NCBI GenBank assembly: GCA_038030265.1
Contig: CM075938.1
Coordinates: forward strand, 23,847,009 to 23,911,008
Length of the DNA: 64,000 nucleotides
Reading direction: 5' to 3'
Origin: Corythucha ciliata
Taxonomy: Eukaryota; Arthropoda; Insecta; Hemiptera; Tingidae
Shown: positions 55,733 through 64,000 of the stretch, piece after piece
Layout: each line of letters opens with the position of its first letter
How positions within the stretch are numbered: the stretch's first letter is position 1
Position numbers and translations under genes: made by a program
Notes under the pieces: model-generated
Database searches by the model: none
What the model was told of the DNA's origin: nothing
Seen by the model: the letters and a program-made list of their open reading frames with translations, nothing else

Positions 55733-57877
55733 AGCCCCGTCTACATAAGACGCAAGGACGCCGTCGCAGGACGCAGCGCAGAACGCAGGAAGCAAGTCCA
55801 CTTTTCACTGTCTACATAAAACGCAGGGCTCGTTGCGTTGAGCCAATCATATGTCACGTTATAAAATAAAAAGTGAAAGAGAAGTTCTAATCACTTTATC
55901 TCGATATTGTTAGGTTATCGTACTCCTCTAATTCCAGTCAGCAATGTATTTTCACACTTTCAAGTCAATTTAATCATTTTATGGATAAGATAGCTAAAAA
56001 GTTAGGACGTTGCCACGTTATTCACCATCTGTGTTTCGGCGATGGTCTTCAAAATTCGGCTGAGGGAAAAATAATATAGAAGAAGGGTTCGTCAGTGGTG
56101 GCTTCGTGCATTAACGAAAGAATGATGTTCGGCTGCTATGAAACATTGAGAATCGCGGATCACAAGGAGTTTTTTGAGTTACGGGGATGTGACCTTCGAA
56201 ATTCGAGGATCTTCTTGAAAGGGTGACTCCACATCTCGAGAAGAAAAGCAACCGAACTCCTTCACCAGTTGCTTTATACTATTGGTGTGAACGCTTTCGT
56301 AAATTCACCCTGGTAGCGTATATTGCATATTCATTTACTTGTACTTATAACGATTCGTTTATAGTTATTCGGACGATTCGGATGCAGTCCGTGGACATGG
56401 ATGTTTCGAGTCGGGTGCTCAACTGCAACTGCTTATAAAATTACATCCCGGAAGTTTGCAAGGCAATATGGCTTGATTTACTACCAAATATTTTGCCAAG
56501 CAAGACAGGGAATCTTTAAAATTTTCTGATATTCGGGTAACATTACCTAGATACCCCAGTATTTAACGTAAAAACAAATAGATCCATAAATATAAGGTAC
56601 TTACTACCAGGAACTGCATGTTTTCGTAATTGGTATTCGTATAGTACTATAGTACACACCAAGTTGTGGGGGTGCTACGATCTTGTAGACAATAGGACCT
56701 TCCCAACCACTATCCCCTACTATTAGCCGTGTACTGAACAGTACAAAATCATCCAAATGCCGACATACACCCTGTATTTTGAGTGAATTAAATACGTTCT
56801 TCAAACTTGTAGGTACATTTATTTGAGAATCACTAATTAATGAAAAAAACTAATGTTTCTTACAAGACTAGTATGACATAATAAAAAAAAGGGTTTTAAT
56901 TTATGTTTATGGTGACATCATCACTGCTAGTTCTTCAAGCACCAATGACTCTAATTTTTTTATCTTCAGGCACTCTACCCAATGCATAATTGAATGATTC
57001 GAAGGCAGAGCCCCAACGTGTCGTCCCTTCGTCTTCCAAATATTTTCTTGGCCTCTTCTGCGGTCTGTCACTTTGTGGTGATAATACCGACTTTCTTTGT
57101 CCTTCGTGATTTTGTGTTGCGATGCCCTCTTTGAGTACAGCCCAGGATTTGTTTTTACCAGGACAATAAGATCCCTCACTTCATCAGTAGACCACTTTTT
57201 CATTTTGAAATAATACACTTTTTGATAAATACACTTTTTAAAACAAAATCTAGAAGGAAATGGCGAGCTGAGTTATTTGATTTTGATAGCAGTTGCCGGG
57301 TAGAAAGAACCTCCAAACTCATGGAAGAAAAAAAATATTGGAGATGCCCAAAAATATCTTGAAGTGAGCCGGAAATATCTTCTAGTAGGCGGGGCCTATT
57401 TCACCACAGTTGAATTCTATTGGTTCAAACTTGACGACGGTTACTCAACATCAAATGCTATTGGCCGAACGCAAGAAGTTGACGCGAGAAGTTGACATTG
57501 GTTCAACTCTGCGTTGCGTTCTGTGCAGCGTCCCACAACGCTAACTTAAACGTTCTATATAGACGACAATGAGCATTTTTAGATAAAATAATTAACAACT
57601 CTAAACTGAAGAAGAAAACAGGGACCCATGGGCGAGTGGAGTTCTATGTGTTTAAAAATATGATTAAACATTTGTTTTGGATAATTTCGGGATTTTGAAA
57701 ATTTTAACAATCAATGTAGCAGTGGAAAGAACCTCAAACCTAGACCCTGCCTTCTAAACTTAAATGCGATTGGCTGAACGCAACCGCGGACGCGAGAGTT
57801 GGCTAAAATTCGCGTTGCTTCCTGCGTTCTGCGTTGCGTCCTGCGGCGGCGTCCTTGCGTCTTATGTAGACGGGGCT
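55733..57877 (-). mobile_element. PIF/Harbinger-like DNA transposon relic
   Basis: About 65-base inverted ends (AGCCCCGTCTACATAAGACG, then CAAGGACGCCGTCG) with TA on each side. Minus-strand 57218-56907 encodes a 103-residue protein with a MADF/Myb-like start (KKWSTDEVRDLIVLVKTNPG then LYSKR), the kind of DNA-binding partner found in Harbinger elements. Minus-strand 56804-56604 includes RLIVGDSGWEGPIV, like the GDSGY motif holding the second catalytic Asp of Harbinger transposases. The rest is lost. A diverged internal copy of the right end lies at about 57440-57575. Confidence 0.6.
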
Positions 57878-58059
57878 TAAGGAGGGGCATTTACCCCTGG
57901 CGGCACTCTGCAGAGCTATTTTTAAAAACAACATTTCGCAGGGGTGCCCTATTCAAAATTTCGTGTGGTTTGGGGGGGGGGATTCGCCCCCCCCCAAACA
58001 TCGCGGGGCTGGCTCACCCAAAAAACTCATTATGCGGGTCTAGTTATTTTTAAATACAT

Positions 58060-58380
58060 ATTTTGCCAGTTCACCCTTCTCAATACCAATTTCACGGGAT
58101 TGGATCACTAAAAAGCCCTTTGTTGGCGGGGGGGGGGGCAATGCACTTTGGTATTGGACCGGCCAAGAATAAGGAAGTAACATAAAAAATAAAAAAAGGC
58201 TGGAAACATTTTTTTTCGAAAGAAAATTACTAAATATGACCAGGGGGCCTATTCTGAGTTGTCGGGAAGAAATGCCGCAAGTGCGGTTGCTATGACGGGA
58301 CAATGCCATTTCTTATGGCGTTCTTGGATCCCGCTTGAGGCGCGTTCTTTTATCCCGACAACTCAGAATAGGCCCCCAGG
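58060..58380. mobile_element. MITE with TIR GGGGGCCTATTCTGAG
   Basis: 58244-58378 is a palindromic MITE (CCTATTCTGAGTTGTCGGGA and its inverse). With the sequence before it, it forms the inverse of 52640-52920, so the two flank the 52.9-57.9 kb region as a 5.5-kb inverted pair. Confidence 0.88.
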
Positions 58381-58410
58381 AATTGAATATTAGTGCGTAA
58401 ATGATTGATT

Positions 58411-58872
58411 TCGACTTAAAGCGAAATAATAAAACTTGCCTCTCCACTTTCGTTTTATTATTGCAAAACTATAGTTTTCGGGCTATATGTTCTCGGCCAT
58501 TATCAATGCATAAATCATCGTCACCCTTTGGTAAAAAATCAGTAGGGTTAAAGCCTATACCCCGTCAAAAAGCGATTTCAAATCTATACTCCCTATGATG
58601 GTCATGCGAATGCTGTTATTACGTCATCAGTCTATCTAGCCTATTTCAAATGGGTACCGCAACCCAATAGTTTTAACAATTAATAAAAAAATATATAGGG
58701 CCTGATTTTATTTGAACGGATCGTGTTTACATATCAAATCTATACTTTTGACGGGGTATGCTCTAACCCTACTGATTTTTTACCAAAGGGTGACGATGAT
58801 TTATGCATTGATAATGGCCGAGAACTATAGTTTTGCAATAATAAAACGAAAGTGGAGAGACAAATAATACTG
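58411..58872. repeat. 460-bp foldback
   Basis: Arms 58425-58587 and 58732-58866 (CTCCACTTTCGTTTTATTAT ... GACGGGGTAT mirrored). The sequence between them includes a block (58601-58690) directly repeated at 59109-59190 (CTGTTATTACGTCATCAGTC). Confidence 0.85.
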
Positions 58873-59454
58873 CGTTCTTTCAATCACCTTAGTCTCCACG
58901 ATATCGCCTACAGATAATGGAATAAAACTTGCCCATTTTTTTTTTTTTTTTGTTACCTTAAACGGCCGGTCTGTGACTCGTGACGTATTTAAGGGGTTGT
59001 GACCTCTCCCAACCCTCCGCATCTTGGCTGTTATCATGTATTGCCCCTTCTTGTCCTTGCCATTCTCTTAAGTCACATTGTTTGATTTATGGGAAGCTAT
59101 TGTGAAGGTCATGCGAACGCTGTTATTACGTCATCAGTCTATCTAGCCTATTTCAAATGGGTTCCGCAACCCAATAGTTTTAAAACTTAATAAAAAAAAA
59201 ATATAGGGCATGATTTTATTTGAACGGATCGTGTTTTCATAAGTTTTGGTACCCAAGCTTTCACGACAGAATGATTTAGGAAAATGTGTTTCTTCCTCAT
59301 TTTTCCTGGGGCCCGTGAATGCTGACGCCACTGTTAATGACAACGCGGCCAAACGTCAACGCTGACTGCCCTTAGCATTTTGCCCGGGACCAGCTGCAAT
59401 TATCAAACTATCCAAACTTAGCTCGTCTGCCTAAAATCGAAAAACTTTGAAATT

Positions 59455-59799
59455 GTGATCAAACTTTCTTGCAATACTATGCCACCGTTTTTTTCCACTT
59501 GTATACGTTTTCAGGGGCCAAGAATGTCTTCAAAGAAGAACCTCGAAGCACCCGGATGTCGCTGTGCCTCTTTGGAGTCGATAAAATCGGATGAAACCAG
59601 CGACCACGCAAAACAATCATATTTGATGGGCTGCACTTCAAAAAGGTTACGTTTTTGGCTGGAATTGGCTATTTCTCGGTTGAGAAGTGACCACCTTTCG
59701 GAGGTGGGTTTAATTATGTTTCTGCGGAGCGGAAGGGACCTTGACTCCAAGGGTGGGGAGGGGGCATTGGCCCCACTTAGATCTGCGCGTGTCATGTAG
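59455..59799 (+). CDS. Unassigned 114-codon open frame
   Basis: Reads MIKLSCNTMPPFF..., with MSSKKNLEAPGCRCASLESI from 59525 just after a TTTTCAG that could be an acceptor. A nearly equal frame is open on the minus strand (59511-59795). No domain recognised; composition differs from the surrounding AT-rich DNA. I think it is more likely repeat-derived than a gene. Confidence 0.18.
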   Translation: MIKLSCNTMPPFFSTCIRFQGPRMSSKKNLEAPGCRCASLESIKSDETSDHAKQSYLMGCTSKRLRFWLELAISRLRSDHLSEVGLIMFLRSGRDLDSKGGEGALAPLRSARVM

Positions 59800-60049
59800 A
59801 GGCCAGATATTTCATAAATTCGATAACACTACTTCAGTAATGAGAGAGCGGAGCATGAGGTTTCGAGTCTGGCCTTTGAATCCACATGGGTCACCATGCT
59901 AGTGAGTTTTATGGAATATTTTTAGTACAGAGTTCGGTGGGTGATGAATTCATAATTCAGTAAGGACGAAGAACATTTCAGTTTTTTCCCAGAGACCAGA
60001 CTCTCGTTGCTCTCAAAATCTTCTTGAAGTCATTCTTATTCGTGTGACT

Positions 60050-60451
60050 TAAGGGGGAGTTTCAGGCGGGTTTCATCGACCCGTTCCCAGTCACCCCTCG
60101 CCTAAACTTCGCACATACATTTTGGCTCCATTTCTGCATCATATTCGATTTCAAAGTCTTATTTTAAACTTCACGAAGTTCTACAGTGGCGTTAGATCTT
60201 GGTTTTCCAAATTTCATCCCTGATATTAACTTAAAACACATTCGAATTCTAAAGTGCTTTGGGGTTATTTTAGGGATAAAATTTGAAAAAGCAAGATCTA
60301 ACGTCACTGTAGAACTTCCTGAAGGTTAAAATTAGACTTTTAAATCGAATATTGGAGCAGAAATGGAGCCAAAATTTATGTGCGAAGTTTAGGCGAGGGG
60401 AGACTGGGAACGGGTCGAGGAAACCCGCCTGAAACCCCCCCCCCCCTTAAG
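60050..60451. mobile_element. 400-bp foldback element
   Basis: Ends CTTAAGGGGGAGTTTCAGGC / GCCTGAAACCCCC...CTTAAG with arms of about 170 bases, including GCCTAAACTTCGCACATA mirrored. A 14-base poly-C run is at the right end only. Confidence 0.88.
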
Positions 60452-60552
60452 GCACAAATAGGAAACTTCGTCCAAAAATATTCTTTTTCGGCTCAAGTAC
60501 TCATTTAACAATTATTAATTAATAACTATAAATAATAATTAATAAATAAATA

Positions 60553-61401
60553 AAGCCCGGGGCACACGATGCAATTTTTCTCTCTCACGAGAAGCAATTT
60601 GAACAAGTCGAATTAGAGACATTCACGACCTATTGTGCGACTATCAAGCCAACATATGCCCGTGAATTTTAATGATTCACAAAACAATCGTAAGTTACGC
60701 GACACAGGCGTAGCAAGGGGCGTGCGGCGTGTGCGGTCCACACCGGGCGTCACTACTCTGGGGGCATCAAACCCGCTGTTATGTTATGCGACCACCGCTA
60801 CCTAGGAATAGGAAACAAGAACGTGAATTTGTAAGGGAACATTTTTAGCGAAGACATCAGCCGACGGCCGCAACATTACGGCACGTCTAGCGCCTTCCTA
60901 GGAAACCCAAGCAGTAAGCAGCTAGGCACCCCACCGATCCAACACGCAACATAGGTTAATGGGTGGGGTTAACTCATTTGAACTGAGAAGGAAGGGGTTT
61001 CACTCATAGTTCCGCGCTGATTTATGCTCGCATCGCTGTGTGCTTGATGATCCTCTTTTGTTCATGTTTGGGAATAGCGAGTGGATATGATCTATCGAGG
61101 TTGGAATGCCTGGAACTGTCGGTATAACTATGCTATTGAAAGAAAACGCGACATTTTTTTGTTTTGGTTTTAAAAGACGAATGAACGTTAGGGGTATTTA
61201 TGGTCAAAAGTTTAACCCGAGTTTAATCCTCAGGGGGGGGGGGCATCATAAAGAGACCCGCACCGGGCATCACTTGCCCTTGCTACGCCCCTGTTACGCG
61301 ATCCGCCAGCAATGAGAAATATTGCATCGTGTGAACAGTCATGTTTTGGATCCAGCACATATCAACGAGCCTCAAAATTGCATCGTGTGCACCGGGCTTT
61401 A
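60553..61401. mobile_element. MITE with terminal repeats GCCCGGGGCACACGATGCAA
   Basis: Left end at 60555 and inverse (TTGCATCGTGTGCACCGGGC) at 61378-61397. Its middle is interrupted by the hAT-type element at 60703-61293. Confidence 0.88.
60703..61293. mobile_element. hAT-type element nested in a MITE, 8-bp target duplication
   Basis: Ends CACAGGCGTAGCAAGGGG / CCCTTGCTACGCCCCTG. Target duplication TTACGCGA at 60695-60702 and 61294-61301. About 590 bp, no transposase. Clear nesting order: it came in after the outer MITE. Confidence 0.88.
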
Positions 61402-61419
61402 GTTATGAAAAAATCACTA

Positions 61420-62440
61420 AATTGAAATATGGGCGATTTTTAGGAGACAACTTCGCGGCTAAAATGGAGAAAGGGCGCTATCGTGATGTTGTGGAAGACA
61501 CTCAAGTGTCAAAATAGAGGGAACCACCTCATTCACGGTCGAAAGCGCTTCTTCTTGGCAAAAATTTGGAAAAATCCGTAAACTGAACGCTACGCAAAAA
61601 CGCTGCAAATTTTACTCATGGGTTTATTATTCATGCATATACCTGATCCAGCGTGAAATTATACACATGAAAATCGACACCCCACACGTCTATGGTCTCA
61701 CATTATTTGAAAACTCCCATTTTGGACACTCTTTTGGCCCCGTGAAATTATTGGTTTCCAACCATTTTCCAACGTGCCAAATGGGAGACGTTGCTGTTTT
61801 TTACTAGTTATTGAGATGGTCAAAGCCGTGAAATTGGTTGCTCCGTAAGCGTCAAATCCATGAAAATTGGACTCCGAAAGAGCCCAACCTGAAGGACCAA
61901 AACCTAAACTCATGATTTTTTTTTTCTCCAATGAGTCAACCCCACGAAATTGGCTGGATTCCGTGGATGTCTGTTTGAGTTAAACCCGTGAGATTGGCAT
62001 TTTAGCGACTCAATCCAGCATCAAAATTCCGAATTTGATTTCGTATTTCGACGTCTAACGGTGTGAGAGTATGTGCAGGAGCAGGAATACATTTTTTCGG
62101 CAGTGAAATACCACTGGTGCTCAGTCTATGCTCTATCCTTAAGATGGAATAAATATTTAAATATCGTCCTAGTAATACAAAATAATAATACTTACAAGAT
62201 CCAAAACGGAAATTGTTCCGTCTCAAAGCCCTTCGAAGAACCGTACCGTGACGTGCTGGATGTGATGGGACTGAGGGGAGGGAAAGATAACCAACATTTT
62301 CCCTGCGCAGCCTCCACCTTCCCCCTTCCCAAGGTTCCCTTACCATGTCATCCTAACGCCTTGATCAAGTTCTTTCTTTCGGTGTGAGCTCATTATTTCC
62401 TGCGATTAGGACATTATTTAGTTGCAATTTTCTGGAAATC
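61420..62440. repeat. Patches of family 1 and family 2 repeats, otherwise no gene seen
   Basis: 61430-61600: family 1 units (CGCGGCTAAAATGGAGAAAG). 61700-62010: family 2 units (AAGCCGTGAAATTGG, AATCCATGAAAATTGG) 32-33 bases apart. 62010-62440 shows nothing supported. Confidence 0.6.
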
Positions 62441-62443
62441 TAG

Positions 62444-62561
62444 GGTTTCACTAAAGTGAAGCAAAATTGTCAACGTGTCATCAGTCGTCTGTCAGATTTG
62501 GAAACCACCACTCAAGAACAATTCAGAGACCTCCTTTGCCTTGCGATCACGAAAAGTCAAG
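62444..62561 (+). CDS. Candidate internal exon of an unidentified gene
   Basis: Flanked by a possible acceptor (AAATCTAG) and a donor GTACCT. Frame from 62444: GFTKVKQNCQRVISRL, SDLETTTQEQFRDLL, CLAITKSQ, 39 codons plus one base. It reads like helical protein, and an in-frame TAG directly precedes the acceptor, as expected for a true exon start. It may belong to a gene ending near the AATAAA at 62859, or to an upstream exon of the CPSF6-like gene. Not recognised. Confidence 0.4.
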
Positions 62562-63044
62562 GTACCTACCTAATTATTGAAGCTATTAAACTTTGTTCGT
62601 TTTATAATAATTTATTATGATCTTGTGGAAAATTATTCTCTTGGAACCGAGAGGAGAATGACAGCGACGAACGAATGTACTTGTAAATTAGTCGAGATAA
62701 ATCAGAATTTCGTGGTATTTGCAGTTACTTCTGCGAAGAATAGGCACAGTTTGATTTTGTTCTTATTCTGTATGCATTATGTCAGCACCGGTGTTTGTGT
62801 TTTGTTTGTGTTCTTGTCGTTGTCATAAGGCTTCAGTTACATCGTGCTCTCCATCTCAATAAATGAAACAGATGGTGAAGTAGAACAAGAGATGGTGTAG
62901 AAAGCGATTTGTTTTACTTTGAAAAGTCGTAGGACCCTTAAATCTTTCAGTCCAATTTCTTTCTATATTTTCAATTTGGGCCTCTTTTCTTCGATTATTT
63001 GCTTTAAAAATGTCTCAAGTTTGTTTCAATTTCCTGATCCTTAG

Positions 63045-64000
63045 ATGTCTGTTGAGCCAGTCGACATAAAAGAAGAAGAAGACAACGGTTTGGACCTTTA
63101 CGACGAGGCTCTCGTTCGTGATATAAATTATCAGATGTCACCCACTGGGACTGTTGAGGAAGACAAATACGACGTCAAGAGCCCTAATTTTCGTGAGAGT
63201 CCTTCGCAGAGCAGCCCGGAAAAAACTGAGAAAAACGAACGAAAAAACGTGTTTCAATTTTACGTTGGAAATTTGACTTGGTGGACAAGCGACGAGGATA
63301 TTGCCAGCCCGGTAGTAATTGGCCTAGAGCGCCGTCTCCACATCACGGCGTTTACCACCCCCCAGGTAGATTCCTTCCTACTTACCCAAAACGATTTCCT
63401 TCGTCCTATCCATCAATGACTTCTTTTCAATCCCTAGGTCCTCCTATGTTTCCTCCTCAACCTCCGCCTCACATGGTTCACCCGAATCACGGACAGACTC
63501 CTATGTACGGTCGACCGCCTTTCAGCCGTCCTCCTGCTTCAACTATTCCTTCTCCGGTGATTCAAACGTTGCCCTCGAAGAAACCCTCGGATGAAATAGA
63601 AGATGAAACTATCATCAGAAATCGAGCAGTTTCAAGTAAAGCCCTTTCAAAAGCCATGTCAGATGTGGGAAGTGGCAATTATTCTTGTGCAATAGAAACC
63701 CTAACGACTGCGATAGACATCATTGAACAATCTAAGGTATTTGGTGAAACTGAAATAATTATTTTGACAATTTTTTTATTATTATTCGTTTGTGATTTAG
63801 ATGAGTCGGGACGATCGTTCGCGTACTTTAATTAGTACGTTAGCCGACATGTTGCAAGTTGTCGTTAAGACAGCGAGAACAGTTGGTTCCATGAAGCGAA
63901 CGAGTGAGAGTCGTTGCTCGTCACCGTCATCTCACGGCGGAATCAGCCGATCGTACAGTCGTCGAAGTCGAAATAGGTCGCGTTCGACGTCTCGATCCCG
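63045..64000 (+). CDS. CPSF6 (CFIm68)-like cleavage/polyadenylation factor, 3'-partial, RRM disrupted
   Basis: CFIm large subunit: binds CFIm25 on UGUA-containing pre-mRNA and recruits the 3'-end machinery through an RS-like tail. Start ATG at 63045 directly after an acceptor (ATCCTTAG), implying an upstream non-coding exon. The acidic N-terminus (VDIKEEEDNGLDLYDEAL) matches CPSF6. FYVGNLTWWTSDEDIAS (residues 72-88) is the RRM start. After about 63308 the coding continues two bases out of register as QPGSNWPRAPSPHHGVYHPP, the proline-rich region, then IEDETIIRNRAVSSKALSKA, GNYSCAIETLTTAIDIIEQS and, after a 64-nt intron (63737-63800), MSRDDRSRTLISTLADMLQV and an Arg/Ser tail. Some 70-80 RRM residues are missing. 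I tested nearby GT/AG pairs and found no intron restoring the frame. Confidence 0.88.
63737..63800 (+). other. 64-nt intron in the CPSF6-like gene
   Basis: Donor GTATTT, acceptor GTGATTTAG, phase 0. It separates EQSK from MSRDDRS, matching the continuous K-V-S-A-D-D-R segment of vertebrate CPSF6 as I recall it. Its presence means the locus is not a processed retrocopy. Confidence 0.9.

Noticed and set aside
63312..63365. 54-nt intron that might repair the CPSF6 frame
   Set aside because: Donor GTAGTA and acceptor CCCAG exist, but the length is a multiple of three, so it does not change frame; other nearby pairs also fail.

Overview
The window is eukaryotic and almost certainly invertebrate, most likely arthropod. 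Its main gene resembles the Sns/Hibris form of nephrin, its introns are mostly 63-77 nt, and it carries a LOA-like non-LTR retrotransposon with an RNase H domain. I cannot name the species. The DNA is AT-rich, crowded with decayed transposons and unusually rich in poly(G)/poly(C) runs. One 500-base N gap lies at 25417-25916.

Gene 1 (+ strand, 2981-17644, 5' end outside the window) is a nephrin/Sticks-and-stones-like cell adhesion receptor. I can join its exons into one frame of 1158 residues: eight Ig domains, one fibronectin III domain, a transmembrane segment and a tyrosine-, proline- and glycine-rich tail ending in HLV. Two consecutive exons (16361-16546 and 16594-16755) each encode a complete transmembrane segment with a basic stop-transfer. 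They have the same 1-1 phase and are only 47 nt apart, so they look mutually exclusive. The intron just before them holds a long hairpin. The 3' UTR carries five Pumilio-type sites.

From 19 to 62 kb I see no convincing host gene, only layered mobile DNA. In order: a relic RT fragment and a frameshifted LOA-like element (19.1-22.4 kb); a foldback element and 20/30-bp tandem repeats (22.4-23.7 kb); a quiet stretch with a promoter-like cluster at 28.36-28.47 kb; a roughly 30-bp degenerate repeat array with a tRNA-derived SINE (32.6-34.9 kb); a 6-7 kb tandem segmental duplication (35.3-41.5 and 41.6-48.6 kb) containing a 2.2-kb palindrome, hAT-type MITEs and, in one copy only, a mariner-type relic with its empty site in the other; a second non-LTR relic (48.9-50.1 kb); a 2.6-kb element made of short palindromic repeats around a small gene-like unit (52.9-55.6 kb); a Harbinger-like element (55.7-57.9 kb); and several foldbacks up to 61.4 kb.

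Gene 2 (+ strand, 63045 to the window end) is a CPSF6/CFIm68 homologue, part of the pre-mRNA 3'-end processing complex CFIm. Its RRM starts normally but stops after the first strand, and the reading frame then shifts into the proline-rich region. This means either an assembly deletion or a real RRM-deleting lesion. The two host genes share no obvious pathway.
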